Source: CAZQKW01 sp964594075 (GTDB taxonomy: Bacteria; Desulfobacterota; WTBG01; CAIYCZ01). Taken from it: a stretch of 28,513 bases of DNA. Where the stretch lies: positions 1 to 28,513 of the forward strand of contig CAZQKW010000044.1 of the NCBI GenBank assembly GCA_964594075.1, read 5' to 3'. The translations under genes and the position numbers were made by a program. The notes under the pieces are model-generated. The model ran no database searches. It had not been told where the DNA came from and saw only the letters and a list, made by a program, of their open reading frames with translations. This document shows positions 7,945 to 16,032 of the stretch, piece by piece (position 1 is the stretch's first letter; each line of letters opens with the position of its first letter).

Positions 7945-9744
7945 GTGGCAGAATCATTGGGCGGTTTAAAAAGAACTCATTACTGCGGTGATCTGAGGAT
8001 CGAACACCGGGGCCAGCAGGTGACAGTGATGGGCTGGGTACACCGGCGCCGCGATCACGGCGGACTTATTTTTGTAGATGTGCGCGATCGGGCAGGACTG
8101 GTTCAGGTAGCATTCAGCCCGGCCGCAGATGCAGCAGCCCTTGAAAAAGCGCACCGCCTGAGAAACGAATATGTTATTGCCGTAACAGGAATCGTCGAAT
8201 TGCGTCCTGAAGGAACGGCTAACCCGGAAATGGCAACCGGCGATATTGAGGTGCACGCCCGGAAACTTTTTATCCTGAATGAGGCGCAGACGCCGCCATT
8301 TGATATTACCGAGCGAAAAGATGTTGCCGAATCGGTGCGACTTAAATACCGCTTCCTTGATTTGCGCCGGCCCTCGGTGCAGCAGATTTTCATTATCAGG
8401 CATCGCATATGCCAGGTTATCAGAAATTTTTTAAGTTCGCGCGGTTTTTTGGAGGTGGAAACGCCGTTTCTCACCAAAAGCACCCCGGAGGGCGCGCGCG
8501 ACTATCTGGTGCCCAGCCGCATAGAACCCGGCAGCTTTTATGCCCTGCCGCAATCGCCGCAGCTTTTTAAGCAAATCCTCATGGTCGCAGGATTTGACCG
8601 GTATTTTCAAATTGTAAAGTGTTTCCGTGACGAGGATTTACGGGCTGACCGTCAGCCGGAATTTACCCAAGTTGATATGGAGCTGTCCTTTATTCAGGAA
8701 GAGGATATTTATGAAATTTTAGAGGGATTAATGCAACGCCTGTTTGCAGAGATTCTTGGCGTCGAATTAACAACGCCATTTCCCCGGCTAAAGTGCCAAG
8801 AAGCGCTGGATCGTTTCGGCGTTGATAATCCAGATACGCGGTTTGGGCTGGAACTATGCGATCTGAACGCTGCGCTGAAGAGCTCGCAATTTAAGGTTTT
8901 CAGTTCTGCAATTGAACGGGGCGGAACTGTAAAAGGCCTGAGGGTGCAAGCGGGCGCCGCATTTTCTCGCGCCGAACTCGATGGCTTGGTTGAGGTTGCA
9001 AAAATTTACGGCGCGCAGGGGCTGGTCTGGATTCGGGTCGCGCCTGAAGGGTGGCAGTCGCCGGCGGCAAAATTTTTAAGCGAGCAGGAAAAATGCGACA
9101 TCAACCACATAATGAATGCGCAAGAAGGAGATCTCCTGCTGCTGGTTGCAGATGCATCGTATAAAGTGGCCTGTGCGGCGCTGGGCAACCTGCGGCTGCA
9201 TCTAATTAAAAAGCTTGAGTTAAAACCGTCGTCACCCTTTGCTTTTGCCTGGGTAACTGAATTTCCCCTGTTAGAATATTCGCCTGACGAAAAGCGCTGG
9301 GCTGCCGTCCATCACCCGTTCACAGCGCCCCGGGAAGAAGATATAACGCTGCTTGAAGAAGACCCCGGTGCGGTGCGGGCACGCGCATATGACCTGGTAT
9401 TGAACGGCAGCGAAATCGGCGGCGGCAGTATCCGTATCCATCGACAGGAGATTCAAGCGAAATTGTTTAATCTTCTGGGTATCAGCAGGGAAGACGCTGA
9501 ACTGAAATTTGGATTTCTGCTGGACGCTCTGCGCTATGGTGCGCCACCGCACGGCGGTTTGGCGCTTGGGCTGGACCGGCTCGTGATGCTCATGACCGGA
9601 GCCGAGTCGCTGCGCGATGTGATCGCATTTCCCAAGACACAGCGTGCTGCATGTCTCATGTCGGGTGCGCCATCGGCCGTTGATGCACGGCAGTTGGAAG
9701 AATTGCACCTGAAGGTGCTTTTCCCCAAACCAGTCAAACCGTAA
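7945..9744 (+). CDS. aspS: Aspartyl-tRNA synthetase, bacterial type, probably non-discriminating
   Basis: Charges tRNA with aspartate. The 599-residue protein has the N-terminal OB-fold (GWVHRRRDHGG), class II motif 2 (FRDEDLRADRQPEFTQ), the bacterial GAD insertion (about 290-420) and motif 3 (ALGLDRLVMLMTGAESLRDV). The preferred GTG start at 7945 lies 1 base after the moeA stop with AGGGAG upstream; ATG 7924 or 7894 inside moeA are less likely. His38 aligns with Leu30 of the E. coli discriminating enzyme and Gly90 with its Lys81. His and Gly at these places are known from enzymes that also aspartylate tRNA-Asn. The substrate range is therefore inferred as relaxed. Confidence 0.96.
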   Translation: MAESLGGLKRTHYCGDLRIEHRGQQVTVMGWVHRRRDHGGLIFVDVRDRAGLVQVAFSPAADAAALEKAHRLRNEYVIAVTGIVELRPEGTANPEMATGDIEVHARKLFILNEAQTPPFDITERKDVAESVRLKYRFLDLRRPSVQQIFIIRHRICQVIRNFLSSRGFLEVETPFLTKSTPEGARDYLVPSRIEPGSFYALPQSPQLFKQILMVAGFDRYFQIVKCFRDEDLRADRQPEFTQVDMELSFIQEEDIYEILEGLMQRLFAEILGVELTTPFPRLKCQEALDRFGVDNPDTRFGLELCDLNAALKSSQFKVFSSAIERGGTVKGLRVQAGAAFSRAELDGLVEVAKIYGAQGLVWIRVAPEGWQSPAAKFLSEQEKCDINHIMNAQEGDLLLLVADASYKVACAALGNLRLHLIKKLELKPSSPFAFAWVTEFPLLEYSPDEKRWAAVHHPFTAPREEDITLLEEDPGAVRARAYDLVLNGSEIGGGSIRIHRQEIQAKLFNLLGISREDAELKFGFLLDALRYGAPPHGGLALGLDRLVMLMTGAESLRDVIAFPKTQRAACLMSGAPSAVDARQLEELHLKVLFPKPVKP

Positions 9745-9753
9745 TACCAAGAG

Positions 9754-9904
9754 ATGCGTCATTAACGAAATCCTGCGATGCATAAAACCGGACAAGAATT
9801 TATTCACTCTGGGCTTAGTGCGATTCGACTGGCTCGCCGTCCTGAGCATATCGAAGGGCGGAGAGGGAATTGGAAAGTATTTCATCGTTACGGTATTGAC
9901 GCAT
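9754..9904. repeat. Palindromic repeat element with inverted flanks
   Basis: Between aspS and mdh, an imperfect inverted repeat (arms 9824-9836 and 9843-9855, loop CCGTCC) carries the core CCTGAGC...TCGAAGG, which resembles a palindromic repeat I recall from many environmental bacteria. Around it, ATGCGTCA (9754-9761) is mirrored by TGACGCAT (9897-9904), and TAACG (9763-9767) by CGTTA (9886-9890). The whole looks like a MITE- or REP-like unit of about 150 bases. It could also help end aspS transcription. Confidence 0.5.
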
Positions 9905-9969
9905 TGAAGCACTAAGGCCTGTTTAGAAATTCAAACACGGCATGTAACGTTTCGCAACAGGAGGGAATC

Positions 9970-10896
9970 ATGAGAAAAAAAATTACCATTGTGGGAGCAG
10001 GCAACGTGGGGGCAACCGCAGCGCACTGGGCTGCAGAGCGAGAATTAGCGGATATTGTGCTGGTGGACATTGTGGAAGGCATTCCGCAGGGCAAAGCGCT
10101 TGATTTAATGGAAGCCCGGCCGGTAGAAGATTTTGATGTTACGATTATCGGCACAAACAGTTATGCGGAAACCAGGGATTCAGATGTCGTAATAATTACA
10201 GCCGGCCTGCCGCGAAAACCCGGTATGAGCCGCGAGGATCTGCTGCAAAAAAATCGGGAAATTGTCGAAGAAGTAACCCGTCAGATCGTCGCTCACTCCC
10301 CCAACTGTTTTATCATTGTGGTCAGCAATCCCCTTGATACTATGACCTATCTTGCCTATAAAATAAGCGGCTTTTCTAAGAACCGCGTCATGGGCATGGC
10401 GGGTGTGCTTGACAGTGCACGCTTTAGAGTGTTTATTGCCATGGAACTCAATATATCGGTTGAAGAAGTGCAGGCATTTGTGCTGGGCGGCCATGGCGAC
10501 GACATGGTGCCGTTGATCCGCTATTCCACGGTGGCTGGCATACCCATTGCCGAACTTATTCCCGAGGAGCGGATCACGGCGATCGTTGAGCGGACGCGCA
10601 AGGCGGGCGGTGAAATTGTGCAACTGCTTAAAACCGGCAGCGCCTTTTATTCCCCAGCCGCCTCTGCAGTGCAAATGGCTGAGGCCATTCTAAAAGACAA
10701 GCGCAGAATTCTGCCTTGTGCGGCATACCTTCAGGGAGAATATGGACTGGAGGATATTGTGTTCGGGGTGCCGGTGATTCTTGGCGCCAATGGCGTTGAA
10801 AAGGTTATTACTGTTCCGCTGACCCCGGAGGAACAGGCAGCGGTAGAAAAATCTGCGCGCGCGGTGAAGGAGAGCATCGCTCAGTTGAAACTATAA
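9970..10896 (+). CDS. mdh: Malate dehydrogenase, LDH-like type
   Basis: Interconverts malate and oxaloacetate with NAD in central carbon metabolism. The 308-residue protein has the Rossmann motif GAGNVG (9-14) and Asp33 for NAD rather than NADP preference. Substrate-site residues Arg82 and Arg88 (GLPRKPGMSR) mark malate rather than lactate dehydrogenase, with Arg151 and catalytic His175 (GGHGDD). ATG follows AGGAGG at ideal spacing. It is a single gene; the stop is 13 bases from the stop of the convergent kinase gene, with no terminator visible in that short gap. Confidence 0.97.
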   Translation: MRKKITIVGAGNVGATAAHWAAERELADIVLVDIVEGIPQGKALDLMEARPVEDFDVTIIGTNSYAETRDSDVVIITAGLPRKPGMSREDLLQKNREIVEEVTRQIVAHSPNCFIIVVSNPLDTMTYLAYKISGFSKNRVMGMAGVLDSARFRVFIAMELNISVEEVQAFVLGGHGDDMVPLIRYSTVAGIPIAELIPEERITAIVERTRKAGGEIVQLLKTGSAFYSPAASAVQMAEAILKDKRRILPCAAYLQGEYGLEDIVFGVPVILGANGVEKVITVPLTPEEQAAVEKSARAVKESIAQLKL

Positions 10897-10909
10897 TCAG
10901 CGTGCCGCA

Positions 10910-13582
10910 TTACGGGATTGGCAGATAGATATCAAAGACCGCGCCGGTCGCTATGTCGCTTCGCAGATTGATATAACCGCCATGCTCCGATATAATGTGG
11001 TTACATACCGCGAGCCCCAAGCCTGAACCGCGCGATTTGCGGGTGAAAAACGGATGAAAAATTTTTTCGGTATCGCTCTGTGATATGCCGACCCCGGTAT
11101 CAGCGATAGTAATTTTAATCCATTGATCTTCCTGCAGCGTGCTGAGCGTAATGGTGCCGCCGTTCGGCATCGCATCCATGGAATTCCTCAGCATATTGAA
11201 CAGGACTTCTTGAAATTGACCGCTATCTACCAGTACCGGCGGCAGGTCCGGCGCAAATTCTTTATACGCCACGATATCGCGCAGACTGAATTGTTCAGCA
11301 AATATTTCTATGGTGCGATCAAGAATTTCATTAATCTGCCGCGGCAAAAGTTTTAGTTCGCGGGGACGGACAAAATCAAGTATCTCGGTCAATAACATTT
11401 CCAACCGGTCAATTTCATCAATAATTATTTTTATATATTTATACGTCGCAGCATTTGCCGGTTCCTGCTTCAGCAGGCGCCGGGCAAACCCGCCGATAGC
11501 AGTCAGCGGATTTCTTATGGCATGGGCGACCATTGCAGACATTTCACCCACGGCAGCAAGTTTTTCACTTCTAACCAGACGATCTTTATTCTCCTGCAGC
11601 TCCTGATAGGCTTGATTGAGTTCCGTTACTTTGTCCTGAATGCTCCGGTACAAGTTGGAATTTTCAATGGCCAGGCTGGCATTGCTGGAAAAGATCCGTA
11701 AATTTTCCACATCCCGCTCTTCAATCGGCTTTTGCGTAATCGCATTGTCAGCCCACAATACGCCCAGCACCTTTTCCCGCGCTATGAGGGGCACCACGGT
11801 AAACGCATTGCAGCGCATGGCGGCTATGAGTTCCGGGGGAACCAGCGGATGCGCTGCCGCGTTCAATATGTTGAGCGGCTTTTTGCTGGCAAGCACATGG
11901 GTTAAAACATTTTCTTCGCCATGAACCGGTATTCTAATGCTTTTAACCAGCTCATTCACGTAGGTATCCACTGCGCCTTGGTTTGTATATGAATTCAGCA
12001 TCTCCTTGAGGCTCATCTGTTTCCCCAGAATTTCACTCCAGACCCGGTGCGCTTCTTCCGCATTAGCCGGTCCGACCGCAACTTTGCCTTCAAGAAACGA
12101 CTGGTCATCATTGAGAAGGAATAAAAATGCGCGGTTAAAGCCCAGGCCATGGTGGGATGTTGCCCCCACCAGAATAATGTCCAGAACCGATTCCAGATCC
12201 ATCGTGCTTGCCAGCGCTTCGCTGATTTCGGTCAAAATAGAGAGTTCCGCAACCTTCTCATTAAGCCGCTGCTGGGATTGCGTGAGCTCAAAGGTTCGCT
12301 CTTTGACTTTGTCTTCCAGGGTGGTGGCATATTCCTGGAGCTGTTGTTCAAGCTTTTTTCGTTTGGATATATCGCGGATAATAGCGGTAAAAAACAACTC
12401 TTCTTCGCGTTCAAATGAGGAAAGGGTAAACTCGATGGGAAAGGTGGTTTGATCCTTACGCACCGCCCATGATTCCAGCATTTTGCCAAAGTGATTGGCT
12501 ATCTGGTCGTGTGATGAATGAGATCTGATCTGGGCTAACTGCCAAATTTCCTTCGGGGTGATCAAAGATATATTTTTTCCGACCAGTTCATCGCGGGGAT
12601 AGCCAAATATTTCCTCAGCTCGTTTATTGACATACACTATGGCGCCATCTCGGTCAGTTGAAACGATGGCATCGTTCGCCATTTCAAGAAACAGGTGGAG
12701 CCGTTCCTGTGAGTATTTAAAATCCCGCGTGCGATTCGTGACCTCCTGCTCAAGTTGCAGTGCATACTGCTGCAACTGCTGCTCAGCCGCCTTACGCTCC
12801 GAGATATCCCTGACAATTGCGGTAATGGTAGTGTCCTGATTAGTTTTTTGAACCGCATAGGTTATTTCTGAAGGGAACTGGCCCCCGTCTTTTTTGAGGC
12901 AGACGCCGGTAAATACTTTTTTTGCCGATTCTGAATCAGATTCAGAAAGCAGTTGCTGAAAGCGTTTGTGCTGCTCTTCTCGTGTTTCTACCGGCGTTAA
13001 CGTATGGAATTGCCTGCCGATGATTTCATCTGCCTCATAGCCAAACAGCTCTTGGGCTTTTTTATTAAACAGAATAATATTGCCGGCGGCATTGCACGCG
13101 ATGATCGCATCATTTGCGGTATTGAGAAGCTGATAGTATTGCGCTTCCAGCATCTGGAATTTATGTTCCATCCCGATGTTGCCGGTAATGTTCTCGGCAA
13201 TCTCTATAATGCCCATAAAACTGCGCTGTTTGTCTAACACGGGCGTACAGGTGATTTTAAAATATTGGGGATGATTGGTAGCAGTGAATTTCTGTATGAC
13301 GGCGGAATGAACTTTGCCATCCTGGCGTGCTAATTCAGCGGGACATCCGGGGCAGGGCGACTCGCTGGCAGGCGAATAAAAACATTTATAGCACAGACTG
13401 CCATCACCCGCCTGTGCTTCCGGAAACCATTCCCGCATTTTATCATTTATCTCAAGCACTGAAAAATCCGGCGCAATGAGCGAGAAGCCGTACTGTGCAT
13501 TTTCAATAAGCGTATGGAAGAAAGATTCTTTTATTTTGGCAACTTCGCGTTTGAGGTAGTGCTGCATATGTTTTGGCGGCAT
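10910..13582 (-). CDS. Soluble PAS-PAS-PAS-GAF sensor histidine kinase
   Basis: An 890-residue NtrB-like sensor kinase without signal peptide or membrane helix, so a cytoplasmic sensor. Domains in order: PAS about 22-135 with a four-cysteine insert (Cys64, 67, 77, 80), PAS about 145-265, PAS about 293-408, each of the last two followed by heptad-like linkers, GAF about 445-645, HisKA with phospho-acceptor His687 (HAIRNPL), and HATPase with N box (NMLRNSMDA, 796-804), DTGVGIS (828-834) and GSGLGL (852-857). The ligand is unknown. No response-regulator gene is adjacent; the nearest is the stand-alone receiver at 22997. The start lacks a good Shine-Dalgarno sequence; Met6 is an alternative. Confidence 0.92.
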   Translation of the reverse strand: MPPKHMQHYLKREVAKIKESFFHTLIENAQYGFSLIAPDFSVLEINDKMREWFPEAQAGDGSLCYKCFYSPASESPCPGCPAELARQDGKVHSAVIQKFTATNHPQYFKITCTPVLDKQRSFMGIIEIAENITGNIGMEHKFQMLEAQYYQLLNTANDAIIACNAAGNIILFNKKAQELFGYEADEIIGRQFHTLTPVETREEQHKRFQQLLSESDSESAKKVFTGVCLKKDGGQFPSEITYAVQKTNQDTTITAIVRDISERKAAEQQLQQYALQLEQEVTNRTRDFKYSQERLHLFLEMANDAIVSTDRDGAIVYVNKRAEEIFGYPRDELVGKNISLITPKEIWQLAQIRSHSSHDQIANHFGKMLESWAVRKDQTTFPIEFTLSSFEREEELFFTAIIRDISKRKKLEQQLQEYATTLEDKVKERTFELTQSQQRLNEKVAELSILTEISEALASTMDLESVLDIILVGATSHHGLGFNRAFLFLLNDDQSFLEGKVAVGPANAEEAHRVWSEILGKQMSLKEMLNSYTNQGAVDTYVNELVKSIRIPVHGEENVLTHVLASKKPLNILNAAAHPLVPPELIAAMRCNAFTVVPLIAREKVLGVLWADNAITQKPIEERDVENLRIFSSNASLAIENSNLYRSIQDKVTELNQAYQELQENKDRLVRSEKLAAVGEMSAMVAHAIRNPLTAIGGFARRLLKQEPANAATYKYIKIIIDEIDRLEMLLTEILDFVRPRELKLLPRQINEILDRTIEIFAEQFSLRDIVAYKEFAPDLPPVLVDSGQFQEVLFNMLRNSMDAMPNGGTITLSTLQEDQWIKITIADTGVGISQSDTEKIFHPFFTRKSRGSGLGLAVCNHIISEHGGYINLRSDIATGAVFDIYLPIP

Positions 13583-13624
13583 GGCACCAGGTCGTAAGAG
13601 AAATATTTAATGAATACAAATTTA

Positions 13625-13653
13625 ATTATAGCTTAAATTGGTGCTGAGGAAAA
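13625..13653 (-). promoter_or_regulatory. Possible promoter of the histidine kinase gene
   Basis: On the minus strand a perfect TATAAT (13625-13630, preceded by AGC) lies about 40 bases before the kinase start. The -35 at 17 bases, TTTTCC, is poor, so this is only tentative. Confidence 0.3.
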
Positions 13654-13701
13654 TATAAAATCAGCGGCAGGGACGACAGCGGGGGTCGTGCAGAGACAAA
13701 A

Positions 13702-13742
13702 ACACGGAGAGGCACAGGATGAAACCCTATGCCCCTCCGTGT
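13702..13742 (-). terminator. Intrinsic terminator of the small Lys/Ala-rich gene
   Basis: Perfect 8-base arms ACACGGAG and CTCCGTGT close a longer hairpin with further pairing GGCA/TGCC and AGG/CCT inside. On the minus strand it is followed by TTTTGTCTCT. It starts 24 bases after the stop codon of the gene at 13767-13844. Confidence 0.65.
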
Positions 13743-13766
13743 AGAAGACGCTTTGATTACCAACAA

Positions 13767-13844
13767 TTACTTCTTTGCTTTTTTTGCTGCTGGTTTCTTT
13801 TTCGCGGCTTTCTTGGGTGCTGCTTTTTTCTTTGCAGTTGCCAT
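13767..13844 (-). CDS. Tiny Lys/Ala-rich histone-tail-like protein
   Basis: A 25-codon frame begins MATAKKKAAPKKAA and ends KKAKK before TAA. It contains only Met, Ala, Thr, Lys and Pro, with 13 lysines. The composition matches the C-terminal tails of histone H1 and bacterial H1-like proteins, which bind DNA or RNA by charge; function here is inferred from composition only. Support that it is expressed: AGGGGGG lies about 6 bases before the ATG, a TTGACA promoter lies upstream and a strong hairpin terminator follows. It lies between the kinase and the transglycosylase genes, all on the minus strand, but appears to be its own transcription unit. Confidence 0.7.
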   Translation of the reverse strand: MATAKKKAAPKKAAKKKPAAKKAKK

Positions 13845-13940
13845 GGTTTACCCCCCTAAGGTATTAAGAGTTATTGGTAACCTTCGCTGCCCGCAGAAAT
13901 GAAATTTTCCTTAGACAGCTTATTTAGTGTTACGCATATA

Positions 13941-13967
13941 CTTATACTCCTATATATAGTATGTCAA
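13941..13967 (-). promoter_or_regulatory. Promoter of the small Lys/Ala-rich gene
   Basis: On the minus strand TTGACA (13962-13967) is followed after 15 bases by TATAAG (13941-13946) in AT-rich DNA. It would leave a leader of about 90 bases before the ATG at 13844. Confidence 0.5.
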
Positions 13968-13997
13968 GTTTTTTTTTATGAAATTAAAAAAAAATTT

Positions 13998-15455
13998 TTA
14001 AAATATTTTTTCCGTTGCCCGTTCAATTTTTAATTTCATTCCCGGGTGAATGGTGTTGCTGTTTAATTTGTTCCAGCGTCTGAGCTGTTCGGGCCGCACT
14101 CCGTGCGCGCGCGCGATGCTCCAGAGCGTGTCGCCGCGCTGAACCGGGAACATGACACAAGCGGCTTTTCGGTCTTCATGGCTATCCAGCAAGGTGTTCA
14201 TTGCCGGTTCGTCATGATCTACCGTTGCAGAGGAAGGAATAAAAAGAACTTCGCCAATTTTGATCTGGTGAGGATTTGGTATATTATTAAATGCCAGAAG
14301 CGCCTGCGGCGCAATTTTAAATCGTTGCGCTATGCACGTGAGCGTTTCTCCTTTTTTTACCACATGCCTGACGGACGTCCGGCATTGGAGGTGCCCGAAT
14401 TCAGGATAAGCTGCCGCAACTCGTTGTTGAGCGCCTGCGGGAATATATAACTGAAAATTCCGGTAGGCAGGCGGGGTGGCATCTTTTTTCAGCGCAGGAT
14501 TGAGCTGTCTGAGTTCATTGACGGTGCATGCGCAGTGGTGCGCGATGCGCTGCAACGAAGTTGGTTCAGGAATAGTGATGCGGTCGCACGATCGGGGTTT
14601 CTGATATTTGAGTGAGGTGAATCCATACGCAGCAGGATGTTGCGCAATGATAATTGCCGCGGTGAGGCGGGACATTAAATTGACGGTTTCATCCTTAAAT
14701 GGCGCATGGTGGTTAATATCCCAGAAGCGTTTTCCGTTTGTTTTGTAAACAAGGCTTTTAACCGGCGCCTCTCCGGAATTATAGGCGGCAACCACCAGAC
14801 CCCATGAGTTAAATTGCCTGTAGAGGCGCTTCAGGTAGCAGGCTGCGGCCCGCGTTGATTTTTCAAAATCCAGACGCTCATCAATCCACTGGTCCACACG
14901 CAACCCGCAGCGCCGCGCCGTCGCGGGAACAAATTGCCACATGCCGGCCGCGTGCTTGCTCGAATAAGCTCGCACATTAAAGTTGCTTTCCAATAACGCC
15001 AGATACGCAAGCTCAGCCGGAATATGTTCTTCTTTAAACACCCGTGTGATATAGGGGAGATAGGCGGTGGATTTTTCCAGGCTTTCCTTGAAATGTCTGC
15101 GTCCCTTTCCTTGGTAATACTTCAAGTAATAATCAACCTGCCGGTTGCGCACCAGCGGCAAAGAGTCAGAAGAATTTTGCGCAGGTTCTGTGGGCATTTT
15201 AGTTGTGGACTGTGCGCATAGTGCGGTGATTTGATCCTTGGGTGGCGCATGAAGAATTCGGCGCTCGGGAAGATAGTCTGGCGCCAAAAAAAAATCGTCA
15301 CTGAAAGCACAGCCCCCTCCCTCCTTTATATGCGGAGGCTGTTTATGGCCGGCGGGGTCTCCTTGAGCAGGCATACCCTGCGCAACGGTCTGGCAGCCAT
15401 AGGTGACAACAAAAATACTGATCACGAATAGTTTGCTGAGCGCACTATGTGCCAA
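13998..15455 (-). CDS. LysM-containing lytic transglycosylase, MltD-like
   Basis: Cleaves the MurNAc-GlcNAc bond of peptidoglycan outside the cytoplasm. The 485-residue protein has an N-terminal hydrophobic export signal (about 7-20) ending at Cys21; the preceding residues TYG are a poor lipobox, so lipoprotein status is uncertain. The SLT domain spans about 135-245 with catalytic Glu156 in ALLESNFN, then GMWQFVPATA and AAYNSGE. Three LysM units follow: a degenerate one at about 293-339 and clear ones at 364-407 and 435-477. The start is a TTG at 15453-15455, 8 bases after GAGG; no better start exists before the signal sequence. A long leader with a c-di-AMP riboswitch precedes it. Confidence 0.93.
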   Translation of the reverse strand: MAHSALSKLFVISIFVVTYGCQTVAQGMPAQGDPAGHKQPPHIKEGGGCAFSDDFFLAPDYLPERRILHAPPKDQITALCAQSTTKMPTEPAQNSSDSLPLVRNRQVDYYLKYYQGKGRRHFKESLEKSTAYLPYITRVFKEEHIPAELAYLALLESNFNVRAYSSKHAAGMWQFVPATARRCGLRVDQWIDERLDFEKSTRAAACYLKRLYRQFNSWGLVVAAYNSGEAPVKSLVYKTNGKRFWDINHHAPFKDETVNLMSRLTAAIIIAQHPAAYGFTSLKYQKPRSCDRITIPEPTSLQRIAHHCACTVNELRQLNPALKKDATPPAYRNFQLYIPAGAQQRVAAAYPEFGHLQCRTSVRHVVKKGETLTCIAQRFKIAPQALLAFNNIPNPHQIKIGEVLFIPSSATVDHDEPAMNTLLDSHEDRKAACVMFPVQRGDTLWSIARAHGVRPEQLRRWNKLNSNTIHPGMKLKIERATEKIF

Positions 15456-15563
15456 AATTACACCCTCTGATAATTAAGCGTGGCAAAGAAAAAAACAGAT
15501 TATACGGACAACGGTCAGAGTTTAAAAAAGATGAAAATGGAAATTATTTATGTTTGTATTGGG

Positions 15564-15615
15564 GCAAAAAGGAGAGAAGTTATTAAGAGATGCGTTTTAC
15601 TGGCTTATTCTCCCT
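15564..15615 (-). terminator. Possible riboswitch-controlled terminator
   Basis: Just downstream of the aptamer GGGAGAA can pair with TTCTCTC (one G-U pair) across a loop of about 29 bases, followed by CTTTTTG. This would suit ligand-dependent termination before the transglycosylase gene, but the loop is long and the stem short, so the mechanism is uncertain. Confidence 0.35.
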
Positions 15616-15619
15616 CATT

Positions 15620-15742
15620 GCCTCCAAAAGCCTACGAGGTTAGCTGACGGGCTTGGACTTGGAGGTGTCCTACCTTTTTTGTTGCAAGGATTCGCCCCGA
15701 TAAATGGATTCCCCGCATCCGCTATAACGGATTTCGGCCATA
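15620..15742 (-). promoter_or_regulatory. ydaO/yuaA-type riboswitch (cyclic di-AMP)
   Basis: On the minus strand the leader reads GGCCGAAATCCG..CGGA (15739 down), GGGGCGAATC, GTCCAAGCCCGTCAGCTAAC and CTCGTAGGC (ending 15630). This follows the order of conserved blocks in the ydaO aptamer, including the near-invariant CCCGNCAGCTAAC and a GCC/GGC closing pair. CCTCCAA inside the aptamer pairs perfectly with TTGGAGG at its 3' end, replacing CCUUC/GAAGG of the Thermoanaerobacter RNA as I remember it. Family knowledge: this aptamer binds c-di-AMP, usually turns expression off, and often precedes cell-wall hydrolase genes. It is not a protein-coding segment. Confidence 0.85.
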
Positions 15743-15774
15743 CGTATTGGGAAATTTATGTAAGGTGTTTTTAA

Positions 15775-15802
15775 TTTATATTACCGAGCAAAACTCTGTC
15801 AA
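15775..15802 (-). promoter_or_regulatory. Promoter of the riboswitch-transglycosylase transcript
   Basis: On the minus strand a perfect TTGACA (15797-15802), 16-base spacer and TATAAA (15775-15780). The transcript would begin near 15768, about 30 bases before the aptamer, giving a leader of about 310 bases. Confidence 0.7.
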
Positions 15803-16032
15803 GAATTTTCTCAACAAAAAATCTCAGCGCGACTTTGTGGGCGGCAGGGCAGAACGATAACGCAAGCACTGAGCGAAAAAAACGTCGCCCTCTCTACCCC
15901 TGATGCAGCAAACCAGTTAGCGGGTAATCGCCCCGTTCCCCATATGCGCCGCGGTGACCAACAGGTAATGCCCTACGATCATCCACCCAGCGCAGCACAA
16001 TTTAGCGTTGCACTGCAAAGGTTCATGTATGG
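15803..16032. other. Non-coding stretch between transglycosylase leader and aminotransferase
   Basis: About 230 bases lying after the aminotransferase stop and before the riboswitch promoter (both minus strand). No convincing terminator, RNA or gene is seen. A plus-strand frame stays open across it but has no RBS and no recognisable product. Confidence 0.4.

Noticed and set aside
9271..9912. 213-codon minus-strand frame opposite aspS
   Set aside because: Mostly antisense to the conserved AspRS motif 3 region; no RBS or known domain.
15550..15774. 74-codon plus-strand frame over the transglycosylase leader
   Set aside because: It lies exactly across the minus-strand ydaO-type aptamer, whose conserved blocks explain the sequence; the frame has no RBS and no recognisable product.
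15803..16032. Long plus-strand open frame running into the aminotransferase gene
   Set aside because: No suitable start with RBS, no recognised motifs, and its second half is antisense to the aminotransferase.
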